A stretch of 39,024 nt of DNA from an uncultured Spirochaetaceae bacterium (lineage in GTDB: Bacteria; Spirochaetota; Spirochaetia; Sphaerochaetales; Sphaerochaetaceae). Position 1 is the stretch's first letter. Every line of letters starts with the position of its first letter. Of the stretch, positions 16,369-23,387 are shown piece after piece. Both the position numbers and the translations under genes were made by a program. Under the pieces are notes generated by a model, which searched no databases, was not told the DNA's origin, and saw only the letters and a list, made by a program, of their open reading frames with translations. The stretch covers positions 1-39,024 of the forward strand of contig CALXLA010000011.1 of the NCBI GenBank assembly GCA_944389075.1, read 5' to 3'.

Positions 16369-17380
16369 AAATCCTCCTAAGGGTCGCTCCTTCCTGGAAT
16401 GCGAATCCTATATGCTTCCTTTCTGTTACCAGACTGTCATCTCCGATTGCGGAGAAGAGCATCGATGCGCTCAGCCTGCCTTTCTCGGATGCACTCTGCA
16501 CGATTGTCGAGAGCACAGGGCCTGCTGTGTGCTCAATGCCATCGAAACCGACAACCGAGACATCCTCCGGTATCGATATGCCACGGCTGGAAAGCGATGA
16601 TATCACTCCAAGAGCTGCAATGTCAGCCATCGTCACGATGCAGCTTGGCTTATGATCAGATAGGATCCTGTCGGCGGCTTCTTTGCCACCAGAATATGAT
16701 GCGGATGATTCCACCATCAGGATGCTGCTGAGGCTCATGCCCGCTTCTGCAAGGGCCCTCTCGTATCCAGCTTCCCTTCGTCTTGTGACATCGGACTTTG
16801 ATTTCCCATAAGCAGTCTTCGGCAGGGATACCACCGCGATGTCCCTGTGTCCATGACCGAGGACTTTGTTCATTTGCAGATAGCCGGCTGCCTCATCATC
16901 TATTCCGACTGAGGGAAAGCCATCTTCCTCAAGACCATCGATTGAAACTACGGGGAGACATCTCCCGCGGAGCGCATCCCTGATGTTCCTGTCCACATAC
17001 AGCCCCATCGTTATTAGGCCATCGACCGGGGCATTCTTCACAGCTTCCGGAATCGATGACCTGAAAGGCGGGATGATTGATAGGACATATCCGTTTTCCT
17101 GGCAGACCTCTGCGATTGCTGCGATCACAGCCTGTGTATAAGGATTGCCCAGTGCCTTATCAGGATTCTGCGGAAGCAGGAATCCTATGGCCATATGACG
17201 TCCTTTCGAGAAGTTCCTTGCCATGGGATCAGGAGAGTAGCCGAGTTCCCTTGCTATACAGAGGATCCTGTCTCTTGCTTCTGCCGAGATTTTCTCCGGC
17301 GCATTGAATGCGAATGATACAGCAGTCTTTGAGTATCCTGACTTCTGCGCGATGTCCTGGATTGTCGCTCTCTTTCCCAC
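16358..17380 (-). CDS. LacI family transcriptional regulator
   Basis: 340 residues. N-terminal helix-turn-helix ATIQDIAQKSGYSKTAVSFA (about 5-24) and hinge helix region GYSPDPMARNFSKGR, then a periplasmic-binding-like effector domain (AIGFLLPQNPDK, DGLITMGLYVD, PSVGIDDEAAGYLQ, ISIPEDVSVVGFDGIEHTAG). It lies 10 bp after the second permease gene and before malQ, inside the operon it most likely controls. The probable operator is the palindrome at 20502-20521, over the binding-protein promoter. The effector is probably a malto-oligosaccharide or related sugar (inference). Confidence 0.93.
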   Translation of the reverse strand: MGKRATIQDIAQKSGYSKTAVSFAFNAPEKISAEARDRILCIARELGYSPDPMARNFSKGRHMAIGFLLPQNPDKALGNPYTQAVIAAIAEVCQENGYVLSIIPPFRSSIPEAVKNAPVDGLITMGLYVDRNIRDALRGRCLPVVSIDGLEEDGFPSVGIDDEAAGYLQMNKVLGHGHRDIAVVSLPKTAYGKSKSDVTRRREAGYERALAEAGMSLSSILMVESSASYSGGKEAADRILSDHKPSCIVTMADIAALGVISSLSSRGISIPEDVSVVGFDGIEHTAGPVLSTIVQSASEKGRLSASMLFSAIGDDSLVTERKHIGFAFQEGATLRRIYGY

Positions 17381-17390
17381 ATGTCCTCCA

Positions 17391-18227
17391 TCAGCCTTTC
17401 ACAGCACCTGCAAGGACACCGTTGATGATGTATCTCTGGCAGATCAGATAGAAGATTATAACAGGAAGCATCGCAAGGAAGAGCATTGCCATCATAGCTC
17501 CCATGTCAACAGCTCCGTATCCTCCTCTCAGGTACTGTATCGCAACAGGAATGGTCCTGTACTCGGTTCCTATTACGAGATATGGCATTAGATAATCGTT
17601 CCAGACCCACATCGTCTGAAGTATGGCGACAGTCACTGCCGTTGATTTCAGCATAGGGAACACGACAAGGAAGAATGTCTGCGGAGGGTTTGCCCCGTCG
17701 ATCATGCAGGCTTCCTCAAGAGCGATGGGAATGGACTTCACGAAACCTGCGAACATGAATGATGCTATGCCAGCTCCGAATCCGACATAGAGGATTATTA
17801 TGCCGACAGGATTGTCGATTCCAAGCATGTTCGCGATTTTAGACATCGGGAACATAACCATCTGGAATGGTACTATCATCGAGAATGCAAGCGCATAGTA
17901 GATGAGGGATGTGAGAGTCCCATGTACCCTTGTTATATACCAGGCAAGCATGCTCGTGAGGAGTATTATCATCGCCACAGATGCGACTGTTATCCACAAT
18001 GAATAGCCGAATGCCGAGAAGAATCCAGTCCTTGCAAGTCCTGTCGTATAGTTCTCGAATCCTATGAATGTATCGCTGTCAGGCAATGCGAATGGCGCTG
18101 ATGAGATGAAGAGTCTTGATTTGAATGAATTCATCACGACAACCGCGATAGGGAATATGACGATTGCCGAGATGATGATCATGGATGCGAATGCAATCCA
18201 TCTTGGGTATCTGCGTGATACTGTCAT
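17391..18227 (-). CDS. Sugar ABC transporter permease, MalG type
   Basis: 278 residues with six transmembrane segments. The cytoplasmic EAA loop is EEACMIDGANPPQTFFLVVF (about 157-176), the site that docks the ATPase. Family features: N-terminal WIAFASMIIISAIVIFPIAV, and FPMSKIANMLGIDNPVGIII. This is the second inner-membrane permease of a carbohydrate CUT1 importer. The ATG overlaps the stop of the first permease gene as TGATG. No ATPase gene is in the operon, so a shared MsmK/MalK-type ATPase elsewhere in the genome is expected. Confidence 0.92.
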   Translation of the reverse strand: MTVSRRYPRWIAFASMIIISAIVIFPIAVVVMNSFKSRLFISSAPFALPDSDTFIGFENYTTGLARTGFFSAFGYSLWITVASVAMIILLTSMLAWYITRVHGTLTSLIYYALAFSMIVPFQMVMFPMSKIANMLGIDNPVGIIILYVGFGAGIASFMFAGFVKSIPIALEEACMIDGANPPQTFFLVVFPMLKSTAVTVAILQTMWVWNDYLMPYLVIGTEYRTIPVAIQYLRGGYGAVDMGAMMAMLFLAMLPVIIFYLICQRYIINGVLAGAVKG

Positions 18228-19072
18228 CAGTTCTCAACCTCCTTCCTTCGTGTCGCAGCAAGCTGTCCCAGCGCTATCATTCCGACTAGTATGGTGAAGA
18301 TCACGGCCTTTGCCTGACCGACACCTTCGAAGCCGACGCGGGAATAGAATGTGTTGAAGATATTCATGGCGAGCATCTCTGTCTGATGATTCGGATTGCC
18401 TGCAGTAAGCGCGAGATTCTGGTCATATAGCTTGAAGCCATTCGTGAGCGTCAGGAAAAGACAGATCGTTATGGATGGCATCACAGTCGGTATTATGATC
18501 CTGAACAGTTTCGTGGTGTATGATGCGCCATCGATCGAGGCAGCCTCAAGCATGTCTGTGGATACATTCTGTATCGCTGCGATGTATATGACCATCATGT
18601 AGCCTGTGTTCTGCCAGAGCATAAGCACGACAAGTCCCCAGAATCCGAATGATGGGTCGGACATAATGTTCAGCTCATAGCGGGCGAGGAATCCATTGAT
18701 GATGACATTCCAGATCCAGCCCAGGACTATGCCGCCGATAAGGTTCGGCATGAATATGATTGTCCTGAATGCATTCTTCCCCGGCACGCTTCCTGTAAGC
18801 ACGAGTGATAGCGTGAATGCCAGGAGATTGATGCCTGCCACGCTTACGACTGTGAAAAGGAGAGTGAAGAAGAATGAATGTATGAAGTAGTTATCAACGG
18901 TGAATGCCCGCACATAGTTGTCTAGACCTGTGAATGACACATCGGTTATGGCAGTGAAGCGGCAGAATGAAAGCACGAGGCCCCAGACGAATGGGACGAG
19001 GAATGCGATTGCAAAACAGATCAGTGCTGGCAGTGCGAACAGGACTCCCCATCTGCGTATAGATTTCTCCAT
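18227..19072 (-). CDS. Sugar ABC transporter permease, MalF type
   Basis: 281 residues, six transmembrane segments, without the extra N-terminal helices of enteric MalF. EAA loop: EAASIDGASYTTKLFRIIIP. The stretch FMPNLIGGIVLGWIWNVIIN is typical of CUT1 permeases. Translation start has CCGGAG 7-12 nt upstream, right after a hairpin that separates it from the binding-protein gene. It pairs with the next gene to form the membrane channel. Confidence 0.92.
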   Translation of the reverse strand: MEKSIRRWGVLFALPALICFAIAFLVPFVWGLVLSFCRFTAITDVSFTGLDNYVRAFTVDNYFIHSFFFTLLFTVVSVAGINLLAFTLSLVLTGSVPGKNAFRTIIFMPNLIGGIVLGWIWNVIINGFLARYELNIMSDPSFGFWGLVVLMLWQNTGYMMVIYIAAIQNVSTDMLEAASIDGASYTTKLFRIIIPTVMPSITICLFLTLTNGFKLYDQNLALTAGNPNHQTEMLAMNIFNTFYSRVGFEGVGQAKAVIFTILVGMIALGQLAATRRKEVEN

Positions 19073-19085
19073 AAGTCAACTCCGG

Positions 19086-19110
19086 AAAAGGGCCACCGGA
19101 AAGTGGCCCT
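19086..19110 (-). terminator. Intercistronic hairpin between binding-protein and permease genes
   Basis: On the - strand AGGGCCAC, a 6-nt loop, GTGGCCCT, then TTTT: an 8-bp perfect stem with a short T-run. It lies in the 46-bp gap after the binding-protein gene. Such hairpins act as partial terminators or 3' mRNA stabilisers, giving more binding protein than permease. Confidence 0.65.
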
Positions 19111-19118
19111 GTATCTTT

Positions 19119-20468
19119 TTATCTTCCTGCGATTTCAGCTTCCGCTGTCCATGCTGATCTCGCATGCTCTGCAACGGATGGCCAGTCAGCGCTTCCATTT
19201 ATGTATGACAGGAGGTCGGCTCCGAATTCAGCCTTCCACTGTTCCGAAGGGATTCCCGAGAATACCCATGGAATTGACTTCACGGAAGAGTCCGCCATCC
19301 ATCTCATCACTTCCTTTGCAAGAGGATCTGTCGGTCCTTCATCCTCGCCGAATGTATTGAATGGGGTGATGAACCCGAGTCTGTTCGTCACAAGTTCCTT
19401 TCCTTCATCAGAAGAGAAGAGCCATTCGAGGAATGCGATGGCATTGGCCTGAGCTGCAGGATCCGCATTCTTGTTTATGCAGAGATAGTTCTCCGTACCG
19501 ATGCAGATTCCATAGCCTTCCTCTCCCTCGATTCCCATGTAGAGCGGCATGAACTTTATATCTTCGCTCTTCACTACAGAACCAGGGATGCCCAGGACCT
19601 GGCTTGCTGCCCAGTTGCCGTTCTGCACCATAGCGCACTGTCCGAGCGCAAACTCAGCCATCGAGTCATCTGTGCTCTTGCCGCCAAGAAGACCCTTCGC
19701 GGTCGTGGAGTTGTCAAGATAGAGATCCCACAGGGCTTTGAAGTTATCAGCATATGTGAAATCAAAGTCAGTCGCGGAAGCTGCGGCTGCAGTTGCCAGC
19801 GCTCCTTCACCTGCCTTATCCCTGAATTCAGCCCAGAGTGGAATATTGAAGAGATGCGTCTGCCATCTCCAGTCATTGCCAGGTGCCATCGATGTCGAGG
19901 CGAACACTCCCTGGATCCCAAGTTCATCCTTATGCTTAGTCATGTCCTCGACAACTGCTTTCAGTGTATCGAAGTCCTTGATCTCTTCCGCAGATGATAT
20001 CGCTACGGCTTTGTCAGGCAGTGCGAAGTATTTCCTCATTATAGCATCGTTGTAGATGATACCATAGCCTTCTACCGTGTATGGGATCGCAACTGCATGA
20101 CCTTCATATGTGAGTGCCATCGATTTATCGGAAAGCATCCCATAGAATTCAGTATCCTCAAGCGGAGCTGTATAGGAAGCCCAGTTCTGCAATCCAACAG
20201 GTCCGTTCACCTGGAAAATCACAGGAGGCTCTGATTTTGTTATCTCACTTCTGAGTGTCGGTTCATACTGATTCGATGCGGCTGTGACCACACGAAGAGG
20301 AATGCCGGTTGCTTTTTCGAATGCAGGAGCTACTTCCTGCGTATATACTTCTGCGATCTCAGGCTTGAAGTTCAGGAAGTATACCTCTCCTGAGCTTTCA
20401 TTGCTTCCGCCTGCAAAAGCAGACAGGGCCATGAGAAGGGCAAGTGCCAGTGTCAATCCTTTTTTCAT
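19119..20468 (-). CDS. Sugar ABC transporter substrate-binding protein (MalE-like)
   Basis: 449 residues. MKKGLTLALALLMALSAFA is the signal peptide, followed by GGSNESSGEVYFLNFKPE. There is no lipobox Cys, so the protein would be a free periplasmic protein, unlike most Gram-positive homologues. Family 1 solute-binding fold: VAPAFEKATGIPLRVVTAAS, NDAIMRKYF, ALGQCAMVQNGNWAASQVLG, and C-terminal AIAFLEWLFSSDEGKELVTN. The GGAGG site is 7 nt before the ATG. First gene of the operon with the promoter and operator upstream; a hairpin follows it. Confidence 0.93.
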   Translation of the reverse strand: MKKGLTLALALLMALSAFAGGSNESSGEVYFLNFKPEIAEVYTQEVAPAFEKATGIPLRVVTAASNQYEPTLRSEITKSEPPVIFQVNGPVGLQNWASYTAPLEDTEFYGMLSDKSMALTYEGHAVAIPYTVEGYGIIYNDAIMRKYFALPDKAVAISSAEEIKDFDTLKAVVEDMTKHKDELGIQGVFASTSMAPGNDWRWQTHLFNIPLWAEFRDKAGEGALATAAAASATDFDFTYADNFKALWDLYLDNSTTAKGLLGGKSTDDSMAEFALGQCAMVQNGNWAASQVLGIPGSVVKSEDIKFMPLYMGIEGEEGYGICIGTENYLCINKNADPAAQANAIAFLEWLFSSDEGKELVTNRLGFITPFNTFGEDEGPTDPLAKEVMRWMADSSVKSIPWVFSGIPSEQWKAEFGADLLSYINGSADWPSVAEHARSAWTAEAEIAGR

Positions 20469-20488
20469 TTTGTTCCTCCGATAACTTC

Positions 20489-20521
20489 ATGCTATGGGCA
20501 GTTACTAAACCGGTCAAGTAA
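20489..20521 (-). promoter_or_regulatory. Promoter with overlapping LacI-type operator for the importer operon
   Basis: On the - strand TTGACC (20517-20512), a 17-bp spacer and TAGCAT (20494-20489) make a good sigma-70 promoter. A 20-bp palindrome with a central CG covers the -35 box (20502-20521; arms TTACTAAACC and GGTCAAGTAA, 8 of 10 matching). LacI-family operators have this length and central CG, so repression by the operon's own LacI protein is likely. It could also affect the divergent gene. Confidence 0.7.
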
Positions 20522-20587
20522 AATCTTTTTTGCCTATTTCCAATACTGCTATGGAATCTTTCAGACCTATCCAGTAGAATCGTGGCC

Positions 20588-21688
20588 ATGAATACCGAGT
20601 TGGTTAACCAGTTGATTATGATTGCAGTTGGCGTACTGCTTATTTATCTTGCCATCTGCAGGAAGATGGAGCCTACGCTTCTTCTTCCAATGGGATTCGG
20701 CGCTATTCTCGTCAATCTCCCAGGTTCGGTTATGCTAGAGGAGCATGCCATCCTCCAGTGGCTCTATTCAGTCGGAATCGAGAGTGCTGAAGCTTTCCCA
20801 CTGCTTCTTTTCATCGGAATCGGTGCAATGATTGATTTCGGTCCGCTTATCTCCAAGCCATGGCTCATCTTCATCGGAGCTGCAGGGCAGGGTGGTATCT
20901 TCATCTCGATGATCATCGCATCTCTGATGGGTTTCCCTCTCAACGATGCTGCATCGATTGGTATCATCGGAGCTGCCGATGGTCCTACGGCGATCCTCGT
21001 TTCCCAGAGGCTGAATTCAAACTTCATCGCAGCTATCCTTGTAGTGGCATACTGCTACATGGCTCTTGTTCCGATGATTCAGCCAGTTGTCCTCAAGGCA
21101 ACTACCACCAAGAAGGAAAGAGCTATCCAGATGCACTATTCAGCAGCATCTGTATCAAAGACGACAAGGATCATCTTCCCGATCGTAGCTACTATCGTCT
21201 GCGGTATCCTTGCTCCGGATTCAGCTGCTCTTGTTGGTATGCTCATGTTCGGAAACCTTATCCGTGAATGTGGTGTTCTTGATTCACTTTCACGCGCAGC
21301 TCAGGATATGCTTTCTCCGCTCATCACGCTGGTGCTTGGCCTTGCAATCTCTCCGATGATGTCTGCAGAGTCCCTGCTTACTCCTGCAACGCTCATGATC
21401 ATGGGATTCGGTCTCGTGGCATTCATCTTCGATACTGCTTGCGGTGTGCTGTTCCTCAAGATAGTCAACATCTTCCTTCCAAGGGAAAAGAAGATCAATC
21501 CGCTTATCGGAGGCGCTGGAATCTCTGCATTCCCGATGTCTTCCCGTGTTGTACAGAAGGTCGGTATCGAGGCAAACAAGCAGAACCACCTGCTTCCATT
21601 TGCTCTTGGTGCCAATGTCTCAGGTCAGATTGCATCCGTACTCGCTGGAGGACTCCTGCTTTCTGAGCTTCTCCCGATATTCGGCTAA
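20588..21688 (+). CDS. oadB: Sodium-pump decarboxylase beta subunit (OadB/GcdB/MmdB family)
   Basis: 366 residues from the ATG at 20588 (a GTG two codons earlier is possible). Very hydrophobic, about nine to eleven membrane segments. Recognisable family blocks: PLLLFIGIGAMIDFGPLIS, GIIGAADGPTAILVSQRL (re-entrant ion-path region with the conserved Asp), LLMFGNL-like MLMFGNLIRECGVLDSL, and FPMSSRVVQKVG. The beta subunit couples decarboxylation of carboxybiotin to export of sodium ions. The alpha (carboxyltransferase) and biotin-carrier subunits are not in this window, so which acid is decarboxylated cannot be told. Followed by a mini gamma-like gene. Confidence 0.92.
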   Translation: MNTELVNQLIMIAVGVLLIYLAICRKMEPTLLLPMGFGAILVNLPGSVMLEEHAILQWLYSVGIESAEAFPLLLFIGIGAMIDFGPLISKPWLIFIGAAGQGGIFISMIIASLMGFPLNDAASIGIIGAADGPTAILVSQRLNSNFIAAILVVAYCYMALVPMIQPVVLKATTTKKERAIQMHYSAASVSKTTRIIFPIVATIVCGILAPDSAALVGMLMFGNLIRECGVLDSLSRAAQDMLSPLITLVLGLAISPMMSAESLLTPATLMIMGFGLVAFIFDTACGVLFLKIVNIFLPREKKINPLIGGAGISAFPMSSRVVQKVGIEANKQNHLLPFALGANVSGQIASVLAGGLLLSELLPIFG

Positions 21689-21699
21689 GGAGGATTCAT

Positions 21700-21825
21700 A
21701 TGCCTAATGTTTTCGTAATTGCATTCTCAAGCTGGGGACTCCTCGCTTGTGCACTTGGAATTCTTTTCGTAGCTCTTGTGATCCTCAACAAGGTCACAGG
21801 AAAGAAGAACAAGAAGGATAACTGA
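21700..21825 (+). CDS. 41-residue membrane protein, probable mini gamma subunit of the decarboxylase pump
   Basis: Starts 11 bp after the beta-subunit stop with AAGGAGG just upstream (21687-21693). The sequence has one transmembrane segment (WGLLACALGILFVALVILNK) and a Lys/Asn-rich tail KVTGKKNKKDN. OadG-type gamma subunits have one N-terminal helix followed by a soluble, often zinc-binding tail; this one keeps the helix but almost no tail. Position and shape support a gamma role; sequence identity is too short to prove it. A terminator follows directly. Confidence 0.7.
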   Translation: MPNVFVIAFSSWGLLACALGILFVALVILNKVTGKKNKKDN

Positions 21826-21839
21826 TCCGATGTTCTGAG

Positions 21840-21875
21840 AGGGACTGCTGCTTCGTCAGTGGTCCCTGTTTTTTT
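21840..21875 (+). terminator. Intrinsic terminator of the decarboxylase unit
   Basis: AGGGAC/GTCCCT stem, extended inwards by CTG/CAG across a 2-nt mismatch, followed by G and seven T. It lies 15 bp after the mini gamma gene. Confidence 0.85.
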
Positions 21876-21975
21876 GTCGAAGTCATCAGCTGATGGTAAA
21901 GCTGTTATGCTGGATTCAGTTCCTTGAATTGCCTTGGAGATTGCCTATCTTTCTCTGCTATGCTAGATTGCTTTC

Positions 21976-22446
21976 ATGATCCGTAAAGCATCATCTGAAG
22001 ATATTCCTGCGATAATGGCTGTATATGACAAGGCACGCTCATTCATGCGTTCCTATGGGAATGATGTGCAGTGGACAGGAGGATATCCTCAGCCTGAGGT
22101 TATCGAGGATGACATCGCGAAGGGCAGTCTCTATGTGATCGATGATGTGGCAGGTGTCTTCTTCTTTGCGGTGATGGATGATCCGACATATCATGAGATA
22201 GATGGAAGCTGGAGTTCAGACAGGCCTTATGGGGTCATTCACAGGATCGCATCAGCTGGTTCCCATGGTGTTCTTGATAAGGCAATAGATTTCGCATTCT
22301 CTCAGATTGACTATCTCCGCATAGATACCCATGAGAAGAATATCGTAATGAACAGGGCATTGTCAGAGCGTGGATTCAGGCGCTGCGGCATAATTCATAT
22401 AGCAGATGGCACTCCACGCATTGCCTATGACAGGGAGAGGAAGTGA
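21976..22446 (+). CDS. GNAT family N-acetyltransferase
   Basis: 156 residues. MIRKASSEDIPAIMAVYDKA is the standard GNAT beginning; GVIHRIASAGSHGVLDKAID corresponds to motif A (acetyl-CoA binding), and IDTHEKNIVMNRALSERGFR to motif B, with the common N-x-x-M-x-x-x-x-x-x-x-G-F pattern. Substrate unknown. Its stop overlaps the nrdG start (TGATG), so the two are co-translated, though no functional link is known. Confidence 0.85.
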   Translation: MIRKASSEDIPAIMAVYDKARSFMRSYGNDVQWTGGYPQPEVIEDDIAKGSLYVIDDVAGVFFFAVMDDPTYHEIDGSWSSDRPYGVIHRIASAGSHGVLDKAIDFAFSQIDYLRIDTHEKNIVMNRALSERGFRRCGIIHIADGTPRIAYDRERK

Positions 22447-23138
22447 TGGTTATCCATGGATTCCAGAAGATGACGCTTGTCGATTTCCCGGGTCTTGTCG
22501 CATCGATACTTTTCACCGGAGGCTGTAATTTCCGCTGTCCGTTCTGCCAGAATGGTTCTCTTGTGCTACATCCTGATACAGAGCCTGTCGTATCCGAGGA
22601 AGAGATCTTCTCCTATCTGGAAAAGAGAAGGAAGATGATTGAGGGTGTTGTGATCACAGGAGGAGAGCCGACTCTCCAGAACGATCTCCTTCCATTCGCA
22701 GGACGGATCAGAGCGCTTGGATTCAAGACGAAGCTTGATACCAATGGCTACAGGCCTGCTGTCCTGAAGGAAGCTGTAAGGGAAGGGCTTTTCGATTATG
22801 TCGCGATGGATATAAAGAATTCTCCTGATCGCTATGCGGAGACTGCCGGTCTTGATGATATGGATATCTCTGCGATAAAGGAATCAATAGAATTCCTTCT
22901 TGAGAATCATGTGAGCTATGAGTTCCGCACCACAGTCATGGCAGAGCTTCATGACGATGAATCGTTCAGGCAGATAGGCGAGATAGTGAATGGTGCTGAA
23001 AGGTATTATCTTCAGGCTTACAGCGATGCAGGTGATGTGATAAATCCTGTCTATTCGACTCCTTCGAAAGAGGATATGGATAGATATGTATCGATACTCT
23101 CCTCATATGTCCGCAACGCCACAGTACGCGATAGGTAG
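22446..23138 (+). CDS. nrdG: Anaerobic ribonucleotide reductase activating enzyme (radical SAM)
   Basis: 230 residues from the ATG at 22446. The radical SAM motif is C27-NFR-C31-PF-C34 in FTGGCNFRCPFCQNGSLV; it binds the [4Fe-4S] cluster that cleaves S-adenosylmethionine. GVVITGGEPTLQ is the SAM-contacting GGE motif. The N-terminus GFQKMTLVDFPGLVASILF marks the NrdG2-type activases that pair with NrdD. The enzyme makes the glycyl radical of NrdD, encoded next. The two genes are separated by 249 bp containing two NrdR boxes, so nrdD has its own promoter. Confidence 0.92.
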   Translation: MVIHGFQKMTLVDFPGLVASILFTGGCNFRCPFCQNGSLVLHPDTEPVVSEEEIFSYLEKRRKMIEGVVITGGEPTLQNDLLPFAGRIRALGFKTKLDTNGYRPAVLKEAVREGLFDYVAMDIKNSPDRYAETAGLDDMDISAIKESIEFLLENHVSYEFRTTVMAELHDDESFRQIGEIVNGAERYYLQAYSDAGDVINPVYSTPSKEDMDRYVSILSSYVRNATVRDR

Positions 23139-23284
23139 TTTCCCGGAATTATTTTCTAAAGTGGCGGAATCCAGCCTGGCAAAGCTTTGTATTGCATGAC
23201 ATAACGAGGGAAAGAATTTTATTCCTGCAGGATTTCCATGCTTGTGGAATTATATAATTCAGATAGTTGTTTATAATATATATA

Positions 23285-23300
23285 CCGCTATATATGGTGT
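23285..23300 (+). promoter_or_regulatory. NrdR box 1
   Basis: CCGCTATATATGGTGT agrees with the NrdR consensus ACAC-WATATATW-GTGT at 13 of 16 positions. NrdR is the zinc/ATP-cone repressor of ribonucleotide reductase genes. Its centre is 31 bp (three helical turns) from the second box, the usual spacing. Confidence 0.8.
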
Positions 23301-23315
23301 ATTTGATAAAAAGCG

Positions 23316-23331
23316 ACACTTTGTATTGTGT
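23316..23331 (+). promoter_or_regulatory. NrdR box 2
   Basis: ACACTTTGTATTGTGT agrees with the NrdR consensus at 14 of 16 positions. With box 1 it forms the tandem pair that cooperative NrdR binding needs. The nrdR gene is not in this window. Confidence 0.82.
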
Positions 23332-23339
23332 TAAAGTTC

Positions 23340-23368
23340 TTGCCCATTGCCAACCCCTGTGCTATAGT
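23340..23368 (+). promoter_or_regulatory. Candidate nrdD promoter
   Basis: TTGCCC, a 17-bp spacer, TATAGT. Transcription would start near 23375, a few bases before the GGAGG site. The alternative is the TATAAT at 23272, which would put both NrdR boxes downstream of the start. Confidence 0.5.
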
Positions 23369-23387
23369 TGTCATCCACGGAGGAATA

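Larger units (their letters stand above)
23139..23387 (+). promoter_or_regulatory. nrdD upstream region
   Basis: 249 bp with no gene. It holds a perfect 14-bp AT-rich palindrome GAATTATATAATTC (23247-23260), an isolated TATAAT (23272-23277), two NrdR boxes and a promoter-like pair just before nrdD. These are listed separately where supported. Confidence 0.7.
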
